DNA of 64,000 nucleotides from FEN-1219 sp964503125 (GTDB lineage Bacteria; Pseudomonadota; Gammaproteobacteria; Steroidobacterales; Rariloculaceae), in NCBI GenBank assembly GCA_964503125.1, contig CAZCZE010000049.1, forward strand, positions 124,001 to 188,000, written 5' to 3'. The position numbers and the translations under genes were made by a program. The notes under the pieces are model-generated. The model was not told the origin of the DNA. It saw only the letters and a program-made list of their open reading frames with translations, and did not search any database. Below, piece after piece: positions 16,521 through 25,771 of the stretch; position 1 is the first letter of the stretch; the number at the start of each line of letters is the position of its first letter.

Positions 16521-18029
16521 GTGAGCACGCTCGACGCACTCGGGCAGGGTTTCGCGGCGGCGCTTACGCCGGGCAATTTGCTGTTCGCGCTCGTCGGCAC
16601 GACGCTCGGCACCGCGATCGGCGTACTGCCCGGCATCGGGCCGGCGCTCACCGTGGCCGTGCTGTTGCCCGTGACGTTCACGCTCGACCCCGTGAGCGCC
16701 TTCATCATGTTCGGCGGCATCTACTACGGCGCGATGTATGGCGGCTCGACGACGAGCATCCTGCTCAACACGCCCGGCGAGACGGGCGCGATCGCGACGG
16801 CAATCGACGGCCACGCGATGGCGCTCCAAGGGCGTGGCGCCGCCGCGCTCACGACCGCGGCGCTCGGCTCGTTCGTCGCGGGGACGCTCGGCACGCTCGG
16901 CCTCGCGCTATTCGCGCCCGCACTGGCGTCGGTGGCGCTCGAGTTCGGTCCCGCCGAGTACTTCGCGCTTGCGGTGCTCGCGTTCGCGGCCGTCACGGCG
17001 TTGCTCGGGCGCTCGGTCGTTCACGGGCTCGCGAGCCTGTTCGTCGGTCTCGCTCTCGGGCTCGTAGGCATCGACCCGCTCACGGGCAACGCGCGCCTCT
17101 CGTTCGGCATTCCGCAGCTCTTGGACGGCATCGACATCGTGATTCTCGTCATCGGCCTGTTCGCCGTCGGCGAGACGCTGCATCAAGCCCTGCGGCACGG
17201 TCGTGCCGAGCCGAAGCCCGTGCAGCTGCGCCGCTTCGTGGGGCTCAACCGCGAGGAGTGGCGGCGGTCATGGCCCGCGTGGCTCCGCGGCACGGCGATC
17301 GGCTTCCCGCTCGGGGTGCTGCCGATGGGCGGCTCGGTGATTCCCACATTCCTGTCGTACCTCGCGGAAAAGCGCGTGAGCGCGAACCCCGAGGAATTCG
17401 GCCGCGGCGCGATCGAGGGCGTGGCCGGGCCCGAGGCCGCGAACAACGCGTCGACGGCCGGCGTGCTCGTGCCGCTGCTCACGCTCGGCGTGCCGTCGTC
17501 GGCTACGGCGGCGATCCTACTCGCGGCCTTTCAGCAGTACGGACTCCAGCCGGGACCGTTGCTGTTCGAGACGCAGCCCGCGCTCGTCTGGACGCTGATC
17601 GCGAGCCTCTTCATCGGCAACGCGATGTTGCTGGTGCTCAATTTGCCGCTCGCCGGCTTGTGGGCGCGCGTCATGCTGCTACCGCGGCCGCTGCTCTTTG
17701 CCGGCGTGCTCGTGCTCGCCTCGCTCGGCGCTTACAGCCTGAACCGCTCGCTGCTCGACGTCGCTCTGCTCTACGCCGTCGGCGCGCTCGGGCTCGCGAT
17801 GCGCGAGCTTAAGGTGCCGCTCGTGCCCGCCGTGCTCGGTCTCGTGCTCGGGCCCATGGCCGAGCAGCAGTTGCGCCGCGCGCTGGCCATCGGCGAAGGC
17901 GACCTCACGGTGCTCGTGACGCGCCCGCTCTCGGCCGCGTTGCTCGCCGTGGCCGTCGCCGTTTTCGTGGCGCCGTGGCTCGTCGCGCGGTGGCGGCGCG
18001 GGGCCGAACGCGCGAAGGCAGCGCCATGA
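16521..18029 (+). CDS. tctA: TctA, large membrane subunit of the tripartite tricarboxylate transporter
   Basis: 502 residues with about ten membrane segments. Family signatures are GTTLGTAIGVLPGIGPALTV near residue 30, GGIYYGAMYGGSTTSILLNT (60-80), and the second copy GVAGPEAANNASTAGVLVPL followed by TLGVPSSATAAILLAA near 310-340. TctA forms the sodium- or proton-coupled channel that accepts substrate from the TctC binding protein. The GTG at 16521, seven bases past the preceding stop, gives MSTLDALGQG, the usual start. The stop overlaps the tcuA ATG (ATGA). Given the downstream dehydrogenase genes, tricarballylate or a similar tricarboxylate is the probable substrate. Confidence 0.93.
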   Translation: MSTLDALGQGFAAALTPGNLLFALVGTTLGTAIGVLPGIGPALTVAVLLPVTFTLDPVSAFIMFGGIYYGAMYGGSTTSILLNTPGETGAIATAIDGHAMALQGRGAAALTTAALGSFVAGTLGTLGLALFAPALASVALEFGPAEYFALAVLAFAAVTALLGRSVVHGLASLFVGLALGLVGIDPLTGNARLSFGIPQLLDGIDIVILVIGLFAVGETLHQALRHGRAEPKPVQLRRFVGLNREEWRRSWPAWLRGTAIGFPLGVLPMGGSVIPTFLSYLAEKRVSANPEEFGRGAIEGVAGPEAANNASTAGVLVPLLTLGVPSSATAAILLAAFQQYGLQPGPLLFETQPALVWTLIASLFIGNAMLLVLNLPLAGLWARVMLLPRPLLFAGVLVLASLGAYSLNRSLLDVALLYAVGALGLAMRELKVPLVPAVLGLVLGPMAEQQLRRALAIGEGDLTVLVTRPLSAALLAVAVAVFVAPWLVARWRRGAERAKAAP

Positions 18030-19417
18030 GCAGCGCGCCCGCGGACTACGACGTGGTCGTCATCGGCGGCGGCAACGCCGGCCTATGCGCCGCGCTCGCG
18101 GCGCGTGCCGCGGGCGTGCGCGTCGTCGTGCTCGAGAGCGCGCCGCGCCACTGCCGCGCCGGCAACAGCCGGCACACGCGCAACCTGCGTTGCGCGCACG
18201 CCGCGCCGACCGACCTGCTCACCGACCGTTACACGCGCGACGAGCTGCTCGCCGAGCTGAAGCAAGTCAACGACGGCGAGACCGATGCCGAGCTCGCCGC
18301 GCTCGTCGCGGCGCGCTCCGAGGACTGCGTGCCCTGGCTCGCGGCGCAAGGCGTGCGCTTCCAGGCCGCGCTGCGCGGCACCCTCCAACTTAAGCGCACC
18401 AACGCGTTTTACCTCGGCGGCGGCACCGCGCTCATGAATAGCCTCTACGCGGCGGCGGCGCGCCGCGGCATCGACGTCCGCTACGACGCCGAGGTCGTCG
18501 GCCTCGACCTGCGCGACGGGGCGTTCGCCGCGGCCACGCTGCGCGGCGGCGACACGCAGATTCGCGGTCACGCCGTCGTGCTCGCCGCGGGCGGATTCGA
18601 GGGCAACCTCGAGTGGCTGCGCGAAGCCTGGGGGGACGCGGCGCGCAACTTCGTGGTCCGCGGCACGCCGTACAACCGCGGCACGGTGCTGCGCCTCGCG
18701 CTCGACTTGGGCGCCGGCTCCGTGGGCGACGAGCGCGAGTGCCATGCCGTCGCCGTCGACGCCCGCGCGCCGCAGTTCGACGGCGGCATCGTCACGCGGC
18801 TCGATTGCCTGCCGCTCGGCATCGTCGTCGATCGCACGGGCGCACGCTTCTACGACGAAGGCGAGGACGCCTGGCCGAAGCGCTACGCGATCTGGGGCAA
18901 GCTCGTCGCACGCCGGCCCGGCGAGATCGCTTACGCGATCGTCGACGCCAAGGTGCGCGGCCACTTCATGCCGTCGGCGTTTCCGCCGTTCGAGGCGCAG
19001 TCTATCGCCAAGCTCGCGACGCGGCTCGGGCTCCCGGCCGAGCGGCTCGAGGCCACGGTCGCGGAATTCAATCGCGCCGTCCGGCCGGGCACGTTCGACG
19101 CGGCCACGCTCGACGACTGCCGCACGATGGGACTCGACCCCGACAAGACCCACTGGGCGCAGCGCATCGATACGCCGCCTTATTGGGGCTATCCCCTTAG
19201 GCCCGGCATCACGTTCACGTATCTCGGCGTGCGCGTCGATGCCGAGGCGAGCGTGCTCGCCGCGAGCGGGCTGCCGTTCGCGAACGTCTACGCGGCCGGC
19301 GAGATCATGGCCGGCAACGTCTTGCGCAACGGCTACATCGCCGGCATCGGCATGACGATCGGCACGGTCTTCGGCCGCATCGCCGGCGAGAGTGCAGCAC
19401 GCCATGCAGCACGTTGA
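18026..19417 (+). CDS. tcuA: FAD-dependent tricarballylate dehydrogenase TcuA
   Basis: 463 residues. The N-terminal FAD site is YDVVVIGGGNAGLCAALAAR, and the family signature GNSRHTRNLRCAHAAPTDLL follows near residue 47. Further landmarks are FYLGGGTALMNSLYAAAARR, VVLAAGGFEGNLEWLREAWG and the C-terminal FAD closure NVYAAGEIMAGNVLRNGYIA. TcuA oxidises tricarballylate to cis-aconitate with FAD, feeding the citric-acid cycle; electrons pass to TcuB. It is related to fumarate-reductase flavoproteins. The ATG overlaps the tctA stop and tcuB begins before the tcuA stop, so the set is translationally coupled. Confidence 0.92.
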   Translation: MSSAPADYDVVVIGGGNAGLCAALAARAAGVRVVVLESAPRHCRAGNSRHTRNLRCAHAAPTDLLTDRYTRDELLAELKQVNDGETDAELAALVAARSEDCVPWLAAQGVRFQAALRGTLQLKRTNAFYLGGGTALMNSLYAAAARRGIDVRYDAEVVGLDLRDGAFAAATLRGGDTQIRGHAVVLAAGGFEGNLEWLREAWGDAARNFVVRGTPYNRGTVLRLALDLGAGSVGDERECHAVAVDARAPQFDGGIVTRLDCLPLGIVVDRTGARFYDEGEDAWPKRYAIWGKLVARRPGEIAYAIVDAKVRGHFMPSAFPPFEAQSIAKLATRLGLPAERLEATVAEFNRAVRPGTFDAATLDDCRTMGLDPDKTHWAQRIDTPPYWGYPLRPGITFTYLGVRVDAEASVLAASGLPFANVYAAGEIMAGNVLRNGYIAGIGMTIGTVFGRIAGESAARHAAR

Positions 19418-20483
19418 GCCGACGAGCGAAGGCGCGCGCGTGCTCGCGATCTGCAACGCTTGCCGCTACTGCGAGCAATACTGCCCCGCGTTCCAAGCGA
19501 TGGAGGAGCGGCTTAACTTCGCGACGGCCGACCTCCACTACCTCGCGAACCTCTGCCACGGCTGCGGCGAGTGCCTCTACGCCTGTCAGTACGCGCCGCC
19601 GCACGAGTTCGCGATCAACGTGCCGCAGACGTTCGCCGCCTTGCGCGTACGGTCGTACGAGCAGTACGCGTGGCCCGCCGCGCTCGGCGTCTTGTTTCGA
19701 CGCCAAGGCGTGGCGGCCGCGTTGCTGCTCGCCGCGGCGCTGATCGCGGCGATGCTCGGGGCGGCATGGCTTGCGAACGGCCCGGCGCTGCGCGCGCCGG
19801 GCGCGGGCGCGGATTTCTATGCCGTCGTGCCGCACGCGGTGATGGCGGCGCTGTTCGGCGGCGTGGGACTGCTCGTGGTCGCAGCGCTCGCCGTCGGCGT
19901 GCTGCGTTGCCGGCGCGATTTCCGCTCGGCGCGCGCCTCGGCGCATGCGGCGGCGCCGGCGCGCGACAGCGGCGGCGCACTCGGCGACGTCTTGACGCTG
20001 CGCCACTTGCACGTCGGTGGGCAAGACTGCGTGACCGCGCTCGAGGTGCGCACGCCGTGGCGGCGTTGGCTGCATCACGCGACCTTCTACGGCTTCGCGC
20101 TGTGCTTCGCGGCGACCTGCGTGGCGACGCTCTACCACCTCATGGGCTCGCCGGCGCCGTACGCCTACACGAGCCTGCCCGTGCTACTCGGCACCGCCGG
20201 CGGCGTGGGACTCGTCGTGGGCCCGGCGGGCTTGCTGCTCCAGTATCGCGACCCGCTGCTGTCCGACCCCACGGAACGCGATCTCGATCGGTCCTTCCTC
20301 GTCCTGCTGCTCCTCACGGCGCTCACGGGCCTGCTGCTGCTCGCGCTGCGCCACGGCCCGCTCATGGGTTACCTGCTGGTCGTCCATCTCGGCGTCGTGC
20401 TCGCGCTGTTCGTGACGCTGCCCTACGGCAAGCTCGTGCACGGGCTTTACCGTGCCGCGGCGCTCGTCCAGTTTCGCCGTTAG
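19404..20483 (+). CDS. tcuB: TcuB, Fe-S and haem membrane partner of TcuA
   Basis: 359 residues. Two ferredoxin-like cysteine sets lie at the N-terminus: C17-X2-C20-X2-C23-X3-C27 in CNACRYCEQYC and C51-X2-C54-X2-C57-X3-C61 in CHGCGECLYAC. They are followed by about six membrane helices with scattered His residues (LRHLHVGGQD, RRWLHHATFYGFALCFAATC, YHLMGS, LMGYLLVVHLGVVLALF). TcuB reoxidises the TcuA flavin and passes electrons to the quinone pool. ATG 19404 was chosen; a GTG at 19392 would add MQHA. No LysR regulator (TcuR) or MFS carrier (TcuC) is present; the tripartite transporter replaces the latter. Confidence 0.92.
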   Translation: MQHVEPTSEGARVLAICNACRYCEQYCPAFQAMEERLNFATADLHYLANLCHGCGECLYACQYAPPHEFAINVPQTFAALRVRSYEQYAWPAALGVLFRRQGVAAALLLAAALIAAMLGAAWLANGPALRAPGAGADFYAVVPHAVMAALFGGVGLLVVAALAVGVLRCRRDFRSARASAHAAAPARDSGGALGDVLTLRHLHVGGQDCVTALEVRTPWRRWLHHATFYGFALCFAATCVATLYHLMGSPAPYAYTSLPVLLGTAGGVGLVVGPAGLLLQYRDPLLSDPTERDLDRSFLVLLLLTALTGLLLLALRHGPLMGYLLVVHLGVVLALFVTLPYGKLVHGLYRAAALVQFRR

Positions 20484-20489
20484 ACCCGA

Positions 20490-20510
20490 CGCGTGGCCGC
20501 CAGCCACGCG
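20490..20510 (+). terminator. Hairpin after tcuB
   Basis: CGCGTGGC (20490-20497) pairs with GCCACGCG (20503-20510) around a five-base loop, seven bases past the tcuB stop. No U-run follows, so termination strength is uncertain. It marks the likely 3' end of the tricarballylate operon and suggests the next TonB receptor has its own promoter. Confidence 0.5.
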
Positions 20511-20622
20511 CTAGCGGGCGCGCGATCGAGTTGTTGCCCCTGCGCAACGATATCCCCGCACCGGGCGGTTCGGCGGGATTCCAGATTGTGGCGTCCTGCG
20601 CTACGCTGCTCCGCGAACTTGC

Positions 20623-20628
20623 TATAAC
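20623..20628 (+). promoter_or_regulatory. Candidate -10 (TATAAC) of the second TonB receptor
   Basis: TATAAC lies 26 bases upstream of the receptor ATG in an otherwise GC-rich spacer. No convincing -35 is visible 16-18 bases upstream, so the promoter may need an activator. Confidence 0.35.
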
Positions 20629-20653
20629 AATTCGAATGCGCAGGAGAACCTCG

Positions 20654-23608
20654 ATGTCGAAGCACACCGTGCCCCACCTTTCCCGCCTCGCCGTAGCCGT
20701 GAGCCTCGGCTGCGCCACTGCCGTCGTCGGCAGCCCCGCGTGGGCCCAGGGTCCGCAGGTGGACGACGAGGTCGTCGTAACCGGTTCGCGCATTCGCCGC
20801 GACACGTTCGACTCCGTCGCTCCGATCCAGCTCATCACGCGCGACGAGGTCACGCTCGCGGGGTTCAGCTCGGCCACCGAGGCGCTGCAAGGCACGGCCA
20901 TCACGACGGGCGCGGCGCAAATCAACAACGCGTTCGGCGGCTTCGTCACCGACGGCGGCCCCGGCGCGAACACGCTGTCGCTGCGCGGCTTGGGCGCCGG
21001 ACGCACGCTGGTCTTGATCAACGGCCGCCGGGTCGCACCCTCGGGCACGCGCGGTGCCGTCGGCTCCGCGGACCTGAACGTGCTGCCGAACGCCATCATC
21101 GACCACATCGAGGTGCTCAAAGACGGCGCCTCGTCGATCTACGGCTCGGACGCGATCGCGGGCGTCGTCAATGTGGTCACGACGAGCGAGCTCGAGGGCG
21201 TCACGTTCGAGGCGCAATTGAACATTCCGTTCGACGACGGCGGCGAGCAGGCCCGTGTCTCCGTCGTCGGCGGACTCTCGGGCGAGCGCTGGTCGTTCGG
21301 CGGGTCGCTCGAGCTCTACGATCGCAGCGAGCTCACGCTCGGGCAGCGCGACTGGACGCGCTGCAATACGGATAACCTGCGCGATCCCACGACGGGGGCG
21401 CCGCTCGACTTCATCGACCCGCTCACCGGGGCGCCGAAGTGCTATCCGATCAGCGGCACCGGCTCGAACGGCGTCACGATCAACACGATCGGCACGAACA
21501 CCGTTGCGGGGGTCGGTGCCGCGGGCTCGGTGGGAACGACGTTCAATCGCTGGCGCCCGAACGCCGCGGTCACGACGGGCGTCGTGGGCTTCGAAGGCGT
21601 CGGCGGCCCCGCCAATAGCCTCAACGTGCGCGACACGTTCGAGCCGAGGATGTGGCTCGAGAGCCTGATTTCGCCGGCCGAGCACACGACGGCCTTCCTG
21701 CAAGGCACCTACGAGCTCGAGGGGCTCGGCAACGCCGAGATGTACTTCGAGCTGCTCGCGACTCGCCGCGAGTCGGAGCAGACGAATTACCGTCAGCTCT
21801 CGCTCGATTATCGCCTCGGCAGCCCGTTGATTCCGGCCGACTTGAGCTTCAGCAACTTCGCTCCCGACCAAGGCACGAGCGGCGGGCAACGCGTCGGCGT
21901 GCGCGCGTTTCTCGGCTTCGGCAACGACCACTCCGGGCAGACCGTCGACTATTACAAGCCGATGGTGGGCCTCCTGGGCGACCTCGGCTCGGAATGGCGC
22001 TACGACCTCAACTTCACCGCCTCGAGGGCCGACGCGCAGTACCGCCAAGAATCGTTCCTCATCGACAAAGTGACCTTCGCGAGCGACGCCGTCGCGGCGC
22101 CGGGCGGCACGGATCCCGCGCTCGTGCGCAACGGCCTGACCTGCGCCATCAACGTCACCAATCCCGCGGAGCGTTGCATCCTCTATCCGGTGCTCACCCC
22201 CGCGGTCATCGGTGGCGCCTTTCCACAGGATTTCGTGGACTACATCTGGCGCGACGTGGTCGGCAACACGAGCTACGACGAGGACATCATCGCCGCGACG
22301 TTCGACGGCCCCATCGCCACGCTGCCCGCGGGCCGCGTGCAGGCCGTGTTCGGCGTCGAGCATCGCCGCGTCGAGATCGACGACACGCCCGATCCGAACA
22401 GCATCGCGAGCAATCTCTACAACCTCACGAGCGCGACGCCGACGCGCGGCAAGGACAAGGTCAACGAGGTCTTTACGGAGATCGAAGTGCCGCTGCTGTC
22501 CGGCGCCCCCGGCGCCAACGACTTGAGGATCAACGGCTCGTGGCGCTACACGGACTACGACTCCTACGGCTCGGACGACACCTACAAGTTCGGCTTCATG
22601 TGGAGCCCGATCGAGTGGATCTCGCTGCGCTACACGCGCGGCACCTCGTTCCGCGCGCCGGCGTTGTTCGAGCAGTTCCAAGGCCCGACGAGCGGCTTCC
22701 TGAGCCAGGCGGGAGACCCCTGCAACAACTACGGCGTCAACCCGAACCCGATACGGCAGGCCAACTGCGCCTCCGAGCTGCCCGGCAATCCGACCTTCAT
22801 CGCGACGAGCGGCATCCGCGTGTTCAGCGAGGGCGGCGCCGCCGCGGGGCTCTCGGCCGAGACGTCGGACAACATCACCTACGGCCTGATCTTCCAGCCG
22901 CCGCTCGGCGAGCGCAGCCAGTTGTCGATCGCCGTCGATTACTTCGACATCGAGATCAACAACGGCGTCGATCAGGCCGGCGGCGGCAACATCCTGACGC
23001 GGTGCTACGACGATCCGCAGTTCCGCGCCGGCGGCGCGTTCTGCCGCCTCGTGACGCGCAACCCGGCCACCAACGCGTTGACGGTCTCGAACGCCCACAC
23101 CAACATCGCGACGCAGCTTGCCGAGGGCATCGACTACACGTTGCGCTTCGAGCACGATCTCGGCGAGGGCACGTTCCTGCTCAACGCGCAGGCGACGCAC
23201 TACAAGAACCAGGCCAACAAGCTGTTCGCGGACGACCCGCTCGACGTGCTCAACGGGACGCTCAACAACCCGAAGAGGATCGCGACGCTCGACTTCACCT
23301 ACGCGTGGAGCAATTGGCGAGTTCGTTACGGTGTCGACTGGATCGACGACATGGACAGCACGGAGTTCGTCGGGCTGCCGCCCGGGTCGCAGTTCGACTT
23401 CGTCGCCGGCGATTATAAGGAGCACTATACGTCGGTCCGCTACACGAACGAGGATTGGCAGTGGACGTTCGGCGTGCGCAACATCTTCGACGAGGAGCCG
23501 CCGACGATCTCGTTCGGCGCCTACAACCGCATCGGCAACGCGCCCCTCTATAGCGGCTACGACTACTTCGGACGGGAGGCGTTCTTCCAGCTCGCGAAGC
23601 AGTTCTGA
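20654..23608 (+). CDS. TonB-dependent outer-membrane receptor (984 aa)
   Basis: 984 residues. A signal peptide (VAVSLGCATAVVGSPAWAQG, cleaved near residue 32) is followed by DEVVVTGSRIRRD, which acts as TonB box and plug start. The plug carries GANTLSLRGLGAGRTLVLIN, GRRVAPSGTRG and IEVLKDGASSIYGSDAIAGV; the barrel ends REAFFQLAKQF with the C-terminal Phe typical of BAM substrates. An AGGAG at 20642-20646, seven bases before ATG 20654, fixes the start. It lies 170 bases after tcuB with a hairpin between, so it may belong to the same catabolic region but be expressed separately. Ligand unknown. Confidence 0.95.
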   Translation: MSKHTVPHLSRLAVAVSLGCATAVVGSPAWAQGPQVDDEVVVTGSRIRRDTFDSVAPIQLITRDEVTLAGFSSATEALQGTAITTGAAQINNAFGGFVTDGGPGANTLSLRGLGAGRTLVLINGRRVAPSGTRGAVGSADLNVLPNAIIDHIEVLKDGASSIYGSDAIAGVVNVVTTSELEGVTFEAQLNIPFDDGGEQARVSVVGGLSGERWSFGGSLELYDRSELTLGQRDWTRCNTDNLRDPTTGAPLDFIDPLTGAPKCYPISGTGSNGVTINTIGTNTVAGVGAAGSVGTTFNRWRPNAAVTTGVVGFEGVGGPANSLNVRDTFEPRMWLESLISPAEHTTAFLQGTYELEGLGNAEMYFELLATRRESEQTNYRQLSLDYRLGSPLIPADLSFSNFAPDQGTSGGQRVGVRAFLGFGNDHSGQTVDYYKPMVGLLGDLGSEWRYDLNFTASRADAQYRQESFLIDKVTFASDAVAAPGGTDPALVRNGLTCAINVTNPAERCILYPVLTPAVIGGAFPQDFVDYIWRDVVGNTSYDEDIIAATFDGPIATLPAGRVQAVFGVEHRRVEIDDTPDPNSIASNLYNLTSATPTRGKDKVNEVFTEIEVPLLSGAPGANDLRINGSWRYTDYDSYGSDDTYKFGFMWSPIEWISLRYTRGTSFRAPALFEQFQGPTSGFLSQAGDPCNNYGVNPNPIRQANCASELPGNPTFIATSGIRVFSEGGAAAGLSAETSDNITYGLIFQPPLGERSQLSIAVDYFDIEINNGVDQAGGGNILTRCYDDPQFRAGGAFCRLVTRNPATNALTVSNAHTNIATQLAEGIDYTLRFEHDLGEGTFLLNAQATHYKNQANKLFADDPLDVLNGTLNNPKRIATLDFTYAWSNWRVRYGVDWIDDMDSTEFVGLPPGSQFDFVAGDYKEHYTSVRYTNEDWQWTFGVRNIFDEEPPTISFGAYNRIGNAPLYSGYDYFGREAFFQLAKQF

Positions 23609-23626
23609 GAGAGCGGCGGCCGAGCG

Positions 23627-25717
23627 CTACGGGGTAGCTACGCCTATCGTGATACTGCGCAGCGCTCGCGCGTCGCCGGGCAGGTCGGTGCGACCGGCCG
23701 GGTGGCCGCTCTCGCGGACGAAGAACGCGACGATGCTCGCATAGGTCGCGGGCGTGAGTCGGCCCGCGTTGGCCGGCGGCATCGCGAGCGAGACGTCCTC
23801 GAACACGTCGCCGAGCGTGCCGCCGCCCCACTTCGCGGCGAAATTCGCGCCCGTGTAGTTCGCGGGCTCGTGGCACGCGCGGCACTCCTGCTCGAAGAGC
23901 CGCTCGCCCTGCGTTGCCTGCGTCGCCGTGAACACGCCGTCGGTCAGCGACCGTGTCGGCTGGTCGCGGCGCGTGGGGCGCGGAATCGCGCGCGGCGTTG
24001 CGTCGGGCAACGCGAACACCCAGACGACGCCCGAGCCCTGCGGCACGTCGACGCCGACGAGCCGGCCGAGCGTCGTCGTCGGCGCCACGCGGCCGCCCGA
24101 GGCGACGGCGACGTACTGCTTGCCGTCGATCGCAAAGCTCACGGGCGCGCCCGAGACGTCGCCGTTCAAACGCGTTTGCCAAAGCAGCTCGCCACTGCGC
24201 GCGTCGAGCGCGAAGAATTGCCGATCGGCGGTGCCGCCGAACACGAGCCCGCCGGCCGTCGCGAGCGCCGAAGCCGTCATCGGGGCGCCGCTTAAGGGAC
24301 GATAGGTCCAAGCGCGCTCGCCCGTCACGGGATCGAACGCCACGAACTCGCCGACGTAGTCATAGCCCGGCGCGAGCGACGCCGTGTAGGTGACGCCCGT
24401 GAGGCCCTGGCCCGGCCTAAAGATCGGCGTCACGACCTGCGCGTTCATGCACGAGTTGTTGACGCCCAGGTAGTAGTAGCCCGTGAGCGGGCTGAAGCTC
24501 GGCGCTTGCAGGTTGCGCGCGCCGTGGATGTGCGGGCAGATCTCGAACACCTTGCCCGAGTCGACGTCCTCAGGCGTAGGGATGGCGCGCGGGTCGTAGA
24601 TGGGCCGGCCCGTGGCGCTCCAGCCCGTGACGACGTTGTCGTACGCCGTGCGGAACGCGTGCAGGAACTCGCCGGTCGCGCGGTCGAGCACGACGCCCCA
24701 GCCGATCTTGCCGGTCGTGACGAGCGCCTTGCGCAGGACGCCGCCTAGCTCCAAATCGACGAGCATGGCTTCGTAACCCGAGCGGTCCCATTGGTCGGCC
24801 GGCACGAGCTGGAAGTGCCAGCGCATGCGCCCCGTCTCGGCCTCGGCCGCGATCACGGTGTTCGAGTAGAGCGAGTCGCCGGGTCCGCGCGAGGCCGTGG
24901 TCCACGGCGTCGGTTGGCCCGTCGAGAAGTAGACGAGATTGAGCTCCGGATCGTAGCTCGCCGTGTTCCAGGCCGCCGCGCCGAGCGGCGGCCATTGGCC
25001 GTTCTCGGTCCAGGTCTCGTAGCCGGGCTCGCCCCGGCGCGGCGCCGTGTAGAGCGTCCAGACGTGCGCGCCCGTCGCGGCGTCGTATGCCTCGAATTTG
25101 CCGCGCGCCGCGAAGTCGCCGCCCGTCGTGCCGATGAACACCTTGCCCGAAGCGACGAGCGGCGGATGCGCGTGGCCCTCGCCCGTCTTGTAGTCGCCGG
25201 TCTTGGTCTCCCAGAGCTTCTGGCCCGTGCGCGCATCGAGCGCGACGAGGAAGCTGTCGGCCGTGCCGAAATAGATCGTGTTGCCGTAGATCGAGACGCC
25301 CCGGTGGCGCGGATAGGCCTCCGACGCGGAGATGTCCTCAGGGTAAGTGCGCACGTGCGTCCACGCGAGCTCGCCCGTGACGGCGTCGAGCGCGAGCACG
25401 CGGCCGCTGCCTTCGGCGATGTACATGAGGCCGTTGGCGACGATGGGCGTCGCGACCCAACGGCTGCTGTCGCGCACGGTGTAGGCCCAGACGGGCCGCA
25501 GTCGCGCGACCGTGCGGCGATTGATCTCGCGGAGGGGGCTGAACGCCGTGACGTCGTAGGTGCGCCGGTAGCCGAGCCAGTCGCCGGGCTTAGGGTGGAG
25601 CAGCCGCTCGGGCGCGATCGGCACCCAGTCGGCGCTCGGCACCTGCGCGTCCGTGCCGCGCAGCGGCAAGAGACCCAGCGAAACGACGACGATGAGCGCG
25701 CGACCCCGAATCGGCAT
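23627..25717 (-). CDS. PQQ-dependent dehydrogenase with C-terminal cytochrome c domain (quinohaemoprotein)
   Basis: 696 residues. After a short signal peptide (IVVVSLGLLPLRGTDAQ) comes an eight-bladed PQQ propeller: DWLGYRRTYDVTAFSPLREI, TPIVANGLMYIAEGSGRVLA, NTIYFGTADSFLVALDARTG, AWNTASYDPELNLVYFSTGQ and ADQWDRSGYEAML. A cytochrome c domain follows, with CRACH at about 612-616 and a possible Met ligand in SLAMPPANAGRLTPATYASI. Such enzymes oxidise alcohols or related substrates in the periplasm and pass electrons to the haem and the respiratory chain. The ATG at 25717 places the signal properly. It is convergent with the TonB receptor (18 bases apart) and divergent from DUF488. PQQ biosynthesis genes are absent here. 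Confidence 0.9.
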   Translation of the reverse strand: MPIRGRALIVVVSLGLLPLRGTDAQVPSADWVPIAPERLLHPKPGDWLGYRRTYDVTAFSPLREINRRTVARLRPVWAYTVRDSSRWVATPIVANGLMYIAEGSGRVLALDAVTGELAWTHVRTYPEDISASEAYPRHRGVSIYGNTIYFGTADSFLVALDARTGQKLWETKTGDYKTGEGHAHPPLVASGKVFIGTTGGDFAARGKFEAYDAATGAHVWTLYTAPRRGEPGYETWTENGQWPPLGAAAWNTASYDPELNLVYFSTGQPTPWTTASRGPGDSLYSNTVIAAEAETGRMRWHFQLVPADQWDRSGYEAMLVDLELGGVLRKALVTTGKIGWGVVLDRATGEFLHAFRTAYDNVVTGWSATGRPIYDPRAIPTPEDVDSGKVFEICPHIHGARNLQAPSFSPLTGYYYLGVNNSCMNAQVVTPIFRPGQGLTGVTYTASLAPGYDYVGEFVAFDPVTGERAWTYRPLSGAPMTASALATAGGLVFGGTADRQFFALDARSGELLWQTRLNGDVSGAPVSFAIDGKQYVAVASGGRVAPTTTLGRLVGVDVPQGSGVVWVFALPDATPRAIPRPTRRDQPTRSLTDGVFTATQATQGERLFEQECRACHEPANYTGANFAAKWGGGTLGDVFEDVSLAMPPANAGRLTPATYASIVAFFVRESGHPAGRTDLPGDARALRSITIGVATP

Positions 25718-25771
25718 GGAGCCTATCATAGGGTGGTGGGCGCGCCATTCTCCAGGGCGCGCCGCAAGGCC

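Noticed and set aside
19571..20653. Extension of the second TonB receptor frame into the tcuB region
   Set aside because: The added sequence is a frame shadow of tcuB. AGGAG and the signal peptide fix the start at 20654.
20480..23425. Nearly 1000-codon open frame opposite the second TonB receptor gene
   Set aside because: Same low-complexity Arg/Glu/Val composition; the sense strand encodes a clear receptor with signal, TonB box and plug.
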